NCBI GenBank assembly: GCA_029851415.1
Contig: CM056741.1
Span: forward strand, 71,414,282 to 71,478,281
Direction of reading: 5' to 3'
Length of the DNA stretch: 64,000 nt
DNA from: Eretmocerus hayati
Taxonomy: Eukaryota; Arthropoda; Insecta; Hymenoptera; Aphelinidae
The notes below the pieces were generated by a model. That model saw only the letters and a program-made list of their open reading frames with translations. It ran no database searches and had not been told where the DNA came from. Made by a program: the position numbers and the translations under genes. This document shows positions 55,961 to 64,000 of the stretch, piece after piece (the stretch's first letter is position 1; the number at the start of each line of letters is the position of its first letter).

Positions 55961-56640
55961 CAAGATAATCCAATGGACCCCAAACTCCACAGAAGCTTAG
56001 ATTATGTAGTCACGTACCATATCCAGACCCCAAAGAATTTATGACCAGTCAGCACCCTCGGCTATGGGGCACAAAACAGGGCGAAATCGAGCTCTGGGCA
56101 GTTATCTGCGCAGTTATGACGCCACTGTTGGTTGTAGGATGTTCCAACGGTCCCGAAACTCTACAGAACCCTAGATCAAGTACTCACGTACCCTTTCTCA
56201 TGCCCGAAGAATTCATTCTCAGTCAGCAACCCCGACTATGGGGACCAAAACAGGGCGAGATCGAGCTTTGGGCAGTTATCTGCGCTGTTATGACGCCACT
56301 GTGGGTTGTAAGATGTTCCAATGGACCCGAAACTCTACAGAACCTCAGATTTATTGGTTCTGTACCATTCGTGATGCCCAAAGAATTTATCCCCAGTCAG
56401 CACCCTCGGCTATGGGGTCCAAAACAGGGTGGGATCCAGCTTTCCGTACAGTTATGACTTCAGTGGATGTTGTAGAAAATCCCAATGGATCCAGAACTTC
56501 ACAAAACTCTGGACCTATTAAGGAGTCACCATACAGAGTGCCCCAAGATCCTTTCACCTGTCGGACCCTCGGCCTTGGGGCCCAAAACAAGGCAAAATAC
56601 TTCCAAGATCCATCGTCTACGCGGTCTAGACATTATCGTG
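55960..56640 (+). repeat. 174-bp satellite, short block in inverse orientation
   Basis: Monomers with the landmark gcgcagttatgacgccactg at about 56108 and 56282 and a diverged one near 56445, spaced 174 bp, with aaacagggcgaaatcgagct and cagtcagcaccctcggctat between them. This is the complementary orientation to the large array starting near 59330. Monomers decay towards both edges of the block. Confidence 0.85.
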
Positions 56641-56952
56641 GGCTGTCTGATGTTGCAATAAATACAGAACTTGACAGAACTTCAGAACAATCAACAAATG
56701 GTGTTCAAACTCGTCATCTGCGTTGTTTACGCCCTAATTTCGTCTGGAGGTTCTCTGGACAGGCTCATAATTCCATGGGAAGATATGTTAGAGACAGTTT
56801 TGTGTCTAAGATTAACACAAAAGATTCACTCAAATGAACATATTGATGCAACTAATTACATGATCGTTCACCTGTTACCGGTACTACTGCCACTCGACCG
56901 GATTCAATGAATTCGGTAACGGTACCTTGCCACTAAATACTATTTCACACAT

Positions 56953-57013
56953 TCGCCACCAAACTCATTACACAAAAGGGCAAGGCCCTTTTGTGTAATG
57001 AGTTTGGTGGCGA
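56953..57013. repeat. Perfect 61-bp palindrome
   Basis: tcgccaccaaactcattaca and following bases to gggc are mirrored exactly as gcccttttgtgtaatgagtttggtggcga, with a centre of only a few bases. A third half-copy (gcccttttgtgtaata) follows directly at 57015-57030. It sits between the satellite block and the LINE fragment. Confidence 0.85.
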
Positions 57014-57069
57014 TGCCCTTTTGTGTAATACACTCACATTAAGTCTCAGTAATGGGTGAAAAATCAAAT

Positions 57070-58930
57070 CCAGGAACATTGTCAGGGGCAGGGATGGAAT
57101 AGATTTTCTGCATTTTTTCATTCGTTAAAGGAGTGAGATCTTCGGTGACCAGGTGATGCAAAATTCGAGTTAAGAGTTTTACTGCTAAAGAATGCTAGCG
57201 CTGATGTAGTTTTCTTATTGGTGATGCCAAATTTGCGCAGCTCCTGCCACCGAGATTGGACATCTTTAATAGATTTGAGTTTCTCAGCTATGTAAGTACT
57301 TTTAGCGTTATCAAGCGTTGATTTTTCCTCACTCCGTGATTGGGGGTACTGTTGCATAATGTTAGGGGAACTTGTATCGCAAGCTTTTCGATATAAACGA
57401 TCTTTATGCTTCACGGAGAGCCTCATATCCGCTGTGACCCAAGGTGTATTTGAAGCAGCTAGGGTGCAAGGTTTAGTGGGGCACAGCAGATCAAAGGCAT
57501 CGGTTGAAACTTTTGTCAAAGGGTTGTTTCGTTCATCTATGTGGCCTTTCGCTAAGAATCAGTGAATTGGATGACTCGAATCTAAAGAGCGTGATGTATG
57601 AATAGTATTTTCCGATAGCAAGTTCGATGTGTTTGGATCATTTACATTCTTCACAAGGCTTAAAGCTGTGATTCTTCCATTAGATGCGGGGGAACCGGCA
57701 TATTAATGCGGTCTGCCGCCACAGGACTCGATCGAAAGGATAATCTAAGTGATATAATATTGCAAAGTTCCATTTGGTTCACCTTTCTCAAGTTACGGAC
57801 TGGGAGTGTTTCATGTTCAATTGGTGGTACTTTGAGGTTGTAATGAATTTCAATGAAGTCATGACCATCAGCAAAAGGTGAATCCGATCAATGGTGAGCT
57901 GAAAAAGCTGTGGTATTACTGACAAAGAATGAATCCAAGCATGTATCCTGACGAGAACACTCATGCCATACGTTATGGTGTGTAGGTTCTGTACTCGCAA
58001 GGGACAAGGAATATCCAGTATATAAAGCTGTTAAGGGAACGGGTGGAGGGCATTCGATAGCCATATTCATATCAAAATCTCCTGTTACAATGGTGTGTTC
58101 GTATTTGAGAAGGAATGGCGAGATCGCCTCAATAAATCCATGAGGGTAAGCAGAAGTTGGCCTTCCGGTAGACAACAGCCATCAAGAGGACACTGCTACC
58201 AGCTTTGATCTTACAAATTAAGTATTCGGGCTTGTTCATGAATAGGGGCTCACAACGTCCAAGTATTTTGATTTGAAAGTCCGATCGGACGTAAAGACCC
58301 ACACTACCATCTTCCTTCCTAGTCTGTCATGATGAACAAAAGTGTAGCCAGGAACTTCGCATATTTGTGAGCTTACACATGGATCAAGGAAGGTTTCAGG
58401 AACCGCAATTATATCATAAATATTGGAAGACTTATGCAATGCTATAAAAGAAAAGTCCGTTTTTACTCTCTTGATATTCGTGTCCCACTGTGAACTTACA
58501 AAGTCATAGGTTGGTTCTAGATATCGAGTCGTGAAGCGACAGATGCGCATTATTCCGAGTAGACGAATGGTCCATACCTTGCCCTAAATTTCCTTGAATA
58601 TTTTGGACGATGCGATTAGGAGGTAATTGGGACAATTCAGCCAGTGCGAGAATTGCAACTGGGGGATCACTCCTACTGAGACGCATGATGACTGTCATGT
58701 TACTGATCTCTGGCCTAAGGTACCCGAGTTCTTTCGATTCACGCAATGTTTGTCTTTCGAGAGCTATTGCTTTCGATAAAAGAAAGTCTCTCACTGGAGG
58801 CGAAGGAAACATAGCAACAATCGAAATATAGCTGGGTAGATTTGGGCGTGCAACAGACCCCGCAGATGTTGATGTAGAGTCCCCATTCACAATGAAATTT
58901 TGTGCAGCAGGCGTTTGGGTTCACCGACGC
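57070..58930 (-). pseudogene. Decayed LINE: ORF1 C-terminal part and endonuclease region
   Basis: Read on the minus strand. At 58890-58580 a frame with SIVAMFPSPPVRDFLLSKAI and SNMTVIMRLSRSD resembles the C-terminal part of a LINE ORF1. From 58550 a second frame carries apurinic-type endonuclease features: IIAVPETFLD, EVPGYTFVHHDR, then after frameshifts VLLMAVVYR and IVTGDFDMNM. At 57519-57118 follows TPWVTADMRLSVKHKDRLYRKA, typical of the linker between endonuclease and reverse transcriptase in Jockey/CR1-like elements. Several frameshifts and stops break the reading frame. The reverse transcriptase and 3' end are missing, which is the reverse of usual LINE truncation. It is flanked by satellite on both sides. 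Confidence 0.75.
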
Positions 58931-59330
58931 ACTGCAAGAATCACACTAGCACTCTCCGCGCAGACCATTGCTGCTAAAACCATATCTCATGATCTCTGAC
59001 TGACCGATCGATCAAACGACCAACCGCAGAAGGTGCTCAGCTTGGTACCTTAAAAACAATGGAGCGGCCCCACAATGGAGTCATATATCCAAGTTCTTGT
59101 ATGTGTATGATTTTGTACATGGCGATGCGTGGGAAGTACAATCGCTGTGAGCCAATTCGCAACCAATCTTAGCTCTCCCTACAAAGGGTGATGTGATCGT
59201 CTCTCCTAAGATCGAATATGCATCCCACAAATGAATTGCTCAGTCTCTGCGACCGGGGCTGATGGTCGTCCGTGGCGTTAGGATATATGACCGAGCTGTA
59301 GATCAGATGGGGTCAGACTGGCGCTTCGTG
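58931..59330. other. Junction between LINE fragment and satellite array
   Basis: No gene recognised. Sequence resemblance to satellite monomers becomes visible only from about 59370 (gctgactgtccatggattcc compared with gctgactggtaatgaattct), so the exact junction is blurred. Confidence 0.4.
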
Positions 59331-62300
59331 GAGGTTTCCACTGAATCTTCGTCCAGATCACCGCGGATGCTGACTGTCCATGGATTCCTTGGGCATCCCA
59401 GACGATTGACAGATGTATTAACTATCTGATGGATATTTGAACCCATTCCTGCCCATTACAGCTCTCGGCGTCGTCTGAGCGGGTGGCCCGTCTGAGCTGC
59501 GGAACTCACAACTCTGTCAAAAATTCCACTGATTCTCGGGTCCGATGACCAAAGGTTCGAACCAGTGTTAGATTATATAGGCATTCCTGATAATGGATCA
59601 GAACCCGAACTGAGATTTCATGGAGTTTTGAATCCGTGACAGCTGCATACAGCTCTAGGGGTCGTGCGAACTGCGTGATTTGCTACATGTGCATGAATTT
59701 GCTTATTCTGGGGCCCCATCACCGAGGGTGCTGACTAGTAATGGATCTACTAGACATAATTGACGGTTGACGGATCTCTGGAATGAGGTTCTATGGAGCT
59801 GTGAGCCAATCTGAGACGACTCCGGCCGAGGTACGCTTCAGAATCCGTGATCCATGACTAAATGCTAGTTCGAACTGATGACTCGGAATCATAGCCGAGG
59901 GTGCTGACTGGTAATAGATTCTTTGGGCATTGCAGATAGTACGTGACTACTTGATCCAAGGTTCTGTAGAGTTTCGGGTCCATTGGATTATCTTACAACC
60001 GACAGTGGCGTCATAACTGCGCAGATAACTGCTCAGAGCTCGAGTCCGCCCTGTTTTGGGCCCCCTTGGTTGAGGGTGCAGACTGGTAATAAATTTTTCG
60101 GGCATCATCAATTGTACGTGACCACTCAATCTGAGGGATTGCGGAGTTTCGGGTCCATTGAAACATCGTACAACCCACAGTGGCGTCACAACTGCGCAGA
60201 TAACTGCCAAAAGCTTGATTATGCCCTGTTTTGGGCCACATACCCGAGGGTGCTGACTGGTAATAAATCCTTTGGACATCGGGAATAGTACAAGACTACT
60301 TGATCTAGGGTTTTGTAGAGCTTCGGGTCCATTGGAATATCCTACGACCCACAGTGGCGTCATAACTGCGCAGATAACTGCCCAAAGCTCGATTTTGCCC
60401 TGTTTTGGGCCCCATAGCCGAGGGTGCTGACTAGTAATAAATCCTTCGGGCTCCATAAATAAGACGTGACTACATGATCTGAGCTTCTGTAGAGTTTCGG
60501 GTCCGTTGGGACATCCTACAACCCACAGTGGCGTCATAACTGCGCAGATAACTGCCCAAAGCTTGATTTCGCCCGGTTTTGGGCCCCATAGCCGGGGTTG
60601 CTGACTGCTAATAAATCTTTTGAGCTACGAAAATGGTACACAACTACTGAATCTAGGGTGCTGTAGAGTTTGGGTCCATTGGAACATCCTACAACCCACA
60701 CTGGCGTCATAACTGCGTGGATAACCGCCCAAAGCTCGATTTCGCCCTGTTTTGGGCCCCATAGCCGGGGTTGCTGACTGGTAATGAATTCTTTGGGCGG
60801 GGAAAAGGGTACGTGAGTACTTAATCTCAGCTTCTGTAGAGTTTCGGGTCCATTGGAACATCCTGAAACACACAGTGGCGTCATAACTGCGCAGATAACT
60901 GCCCAAGCTAGATTCCGCCCTGTTTTGGGCCCCATAGCCGAGGATGCTGACTGGTAATAAATTTTCGGGCATCACCAATGGTACATAACCACTTGATCTA
61001 AGGTTCTGTAGAGTTTCGGGTTCATTGGATTATCTCACGACCCACAGTGGCGTCATAACTGCGCGGATAACTGCCCAAAGCTCGATTTCGCCCTGTTTTG
61101 GGTCCCATGGCCGGGGTTGCTGACTGATAATGACTTTTTTGGGCATAGGAAAGGGTACGTGAGTACTCAATCTCAGCTTCTGTAGAGTTTCGGGTCCATT
61201 GGAACATCCTGAAACCCACAGTGGCGTCATAACTGCGCAGATAACTGCCCAAGCTGGATTCCGCCCTGTTTTGGGCCCCATAGCCGAGGATGCTGACTGG
61301 TAATAAATTTTCGGGCATCACCAATGGTACATAACCACTTGATCTAAGGTTCTGTAGAGTTTCGGGTTCATTGGATTATCTCACGACCCACAGTGGCGTC
61401 ATAACTGCGCGGATAACTGCCCAAAGCTCGATTTCGCCCTGTTCTGGACCCCATAGCCGAGGTTGCTGACTGCTAATAAATCTTTTGGGCTCTGGAAATG
61501 AGACATGACTAGTTAATCGGAGCTTCTGTAGAGTTTCGGGTTCATTGGGACATCCTACAACCCACAGTGGCGTCATAACTGCGTGGATAACCGCCCAAAG
61601 CTCGATTTCGCCCTGTTTTGGGCCCCATAGCCGGGGTTGCTGACTGGTAATGAATTCTTTGGGCGGGGAAAAGGGTACGTGAGTACTTAATCTCAGCTTC
61701 TGTAGAATTTCGGGTCCATTGGAACATCCTGAAACCCACAGTGGCGTCAAAACTGCGCAGATAACTGCCCAAAGCTCGGTTTCGCCCTGTTTTGGGCCCC
61801 ATAGCCGGGGTTGCTGACTGGTAATGAATTCTTTGGGCATAGGAAAGGGAACACAAGTACTTACTCTCAGCTTCTGTAGAGTTTCGGGTCCATTGGAACA
61901 TCCTGAAACCCACAGTGGCGTCAAAACTGCGCAGATAACTGCCCAAAGCTCGATTTCGCCCTGTTTTGGGCCCCATGGCCGGGGTTGCTGACTGATAATG
62001 ACTTTTTTGGGCATAGGAAAGGGTACGTGAGTACTTAATCTCAGCTCCTGTAGAGTTTCGGGTCCATTGGAACATCCTGAAACCCACAGTGGCGTCATAA
62101 CTGCGCAGATAACTGCCCAAGCTCGATTCCGCCCTGTTTTGGGCCCCATAGCCGAGGATGCTGACTGGTAATAAATTTTCGGGCATCACCAATGGTACAT
62201 AACCACTTGATCTAAGGTTCTGTAGAGTTTCGGGTTCATTGGATTATCTCACGACCCACAGTGGCGTCATAACTGCGCGGATAACTGCCCAAAGCTCGAT

Positions 62301-64000
62301 TTCGCCCTGTTCTGGACCCCATAGCCGAGGTTGCTGACTGCTAATAAATCTTTTGGGCTCTGGAAATGAGACATGACTAGTTAATCGGAGCTTCTGTAGA
62401 CTTTCGGGTTCATTGGGACATCCTACAACCCACAGTGGCGTCATAACTGCGTGGATAACCGCCCAAAGCTCGATTTCGCCCTGTTTTGGGCCCCATAGCC
62501 GGGGTTGCTGACTGGTAATGAATTCTTTGGGCGGGGAAAAGGGTACGTGAGTACTTAATCTCAGCTTCTGTAGAGTTTCGGGTCCATTGGAACATCCTGA
62601 AACCCACAGTGGCGTCAAAACTGCGCAGATAACTGCCCAAAGCTCGGTTTCGCCCTGTTTTGGGCCCCATAGCCGGGATTGCTGACTGGTAATGAATTCT
62701 TTGGGCATAGGAAAGGGAACACAAGTACTTACTCTCAGCTTCTGTAGAGTTTCGGGTCCATTGGAACATCCTGAAACCCACAGTGGCGTCAAAACTGCGC
62801 AGATAACTGCCCAAAGCTCGATTTCGCCCTGTTTTGGGCCCCATGGCCGGGGTTGCTGACTGATAATGACTTTTTTGGGCATAGGAAAGGGTACGTGAGT
62901 ACTTAATCTCAGCTCCTGTAGAGTTTCGGGTCCATTGGAACATCCTGAAACCCACAGTGGCGTCATAACTGCGCAGATAACTGCCCAAGCTCGATTCCGC
63001 CCTGTTTTGGGCCCCATAGCCGAGGATGCTGACTGGTAATAAATTTTCGGGCATCACCAATGGTACATAACCACTTGATCTAAGGTTCTGTAGAGTTTCG
63101 GGTTCATTGGATTATCTCACGACCCACAGTGGCGTCATAACTGCGCGGATAACTGCCCAAAGCTCGATTTCGCCCTGTTTTGGGCCCCATAGCCGAGGTT
63201 GCTGACCGCTAATAAATCTTTTAGGCTCCGGAAATGAGACATGACTAGTTAATCGGAGCTTCTGTAGAGTTTCGGGTTCATTGGGACATCCTACAACCCA
63301 CAGTGGCGTCATAACTGCGCGGATAACTGCCCAAAGCTCGATTTCGCCCTGTTTTGGGCCCCATGGCCGAGGTTGCTGACTGCTAATAAATCTTTTGGGC
63401 TCCGGAAATGAGACATGACTAGTTAATCGGAGCCTCTGTAGAGTTTCGGGTTCATTGGAACATCCTGAAACCCACAGTGGCGTCATAACTGCCCAAGCTC
63501 GATTCCGCCCTGTTTTCGGCCCCATAGCCGAGGTTGCTGACTGCGAATAAATCTTTTGGGCTTCGAAAATCGTACATATTTACTGAATCTAGGTTGCTGT
63601 AGAGTTTGGGTCCATTGGAACATCCTACAACCTACAGTGGCGTCATAACTGCGCAAATAACTGCTCAAAGCTCGACTCCGCCCTGTTTTGGGCCCCATAG
63701 CCGGGGTTGCTGACTGGTAATGAATTCTTTGGGCATAGGAAAGGGAACACAAGTACTTACTCTCAGCTTCTGTAGAGTTTCGGGTCCATTGGAACATCCT
63801 GAAACCCACAGTGGCGTCAAAACTGCGCAGATAACTGCCCAAAGCTCGATTTCGCCCTGTTTTGGGCCCCATGGCCGGGGTTGCTGACTGATAATGACTT
63901 TTTTGGGCATAGGAAAGGGAACACAAGTACTTACTCTCAGCTTCTGTAGAGTTTCGGGTCCATTGGAACATCCTGAAACCCACAGTGGCGTCAAAACTGC
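59331..64000 (-). repeat. 174-bp satellite array, running off the window end
   Basis: Tandem monomers with the landmark gtggcgtcataactgcgcag at 60005, 60180, 60354, 60528, 60701, 60875 and so on, spaced 173-175 bp, about 23 recognisable monomers from 59.93 kb onward and more decayed ones before. Monomers at the left edge are diverged; those on the right are nearly identical. From about 61310 a five-monomer higher-order unit of 868 bp repeats (61310-62177, 62178-63045) and partly again. Open frames of 216-257 codons in two minus frames result from stop-poor monomers whose length equals 58 codons; I do not regard them as genes. Confidence 0.93.

Noticed and set aside
61376..63017. Open frames of 216-257 codons on the minus strand, repeated
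   Set aside because: They are read-throughs of satellite monomers (174 bp = 58 codons, few stops), open in two frames at once, and change frame between 868-bp units. No domain is recognisable.
61310..63045. CENP-B-box-like word tttcgccctgttttggg in the satellite
   Set aside because: Compared with the mammalian CENP-B box consensus it misses three of the essential positions, so the match is not meaningful.

Overview
The window is eukaryotic nuclear DNA from an arthropod, most likely an insect. The evidence is two intron-containing genes with GT..AG splice sites: one encodes an arthropod-type chitin-deposition protein, the other a metazoan STT3A. CpG-rich intronic patches and the abundance of short inverted-repeat transposons would suit a hymenopteran, but the order is my inference and cannot be settled from this sequence. 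No bacterial genes, CRISPR arrays or rRNA were seen.

Layout. Positions 1-17798 hold no gene I recognise. They contain several foldback elements, two MITEs and the 3' end of a decayed LINE, and may include unrecognised 5' UTR exons or regulatory DNA of the next gene. From 17814 to 35621 (+) lies an eight-exon gene for an Expansion/Rebuff-type atypical MH2-domain protein (534 codons, reading frame continuous across every junction). Its introns carry a 1.4-kb palindromic transposon with a second palindrome nested in one arm, a composite inverted repeat, a MITE and a two-hairpin element. From 43925 down to 36579 (-) lies a complete ten-coding-exon gene for STT3A, the catalytic subunit of oligosaccharyltransferase (705 codons). 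The two genes converge tail to tail, with about 960 bp between stop codons. They act in different processes (chitin deposition at the apical membrane; N-glycosylation in the ER) and nothing suggests co-regulation.

From 44.6 to 55.5 kb the window is almost entirely inverted-repeat mobile DNA: a nested foldback carrying a tRNA-like sequence in each arm, a mariner-like foldback, TTAA-flanked MITEs, and further foldbacks with arms up to about 600 bp. Two adjacent copies of a hairpin module here are related to the one in the last intron of the chitin gene. From about 56 kb to the end lies a 174-bp satellite array. It runs in one orientation at 55.96-56.64 kb and in the opposite orientation from 59.3 kb, with a frameshifted LINE fragment between. 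At the right edge five monomers form a higher-order repeat of 868 bp that is almost identical between copies.

The features most worth a second look are the hairpin modules with a constant GAGCGAAGCGAG loop and covarying stems, the filled/empty site pair inside the intronic palindrome, the tRNA-like foldback, and the satellite orientation switch with its recent higher-order amplification.
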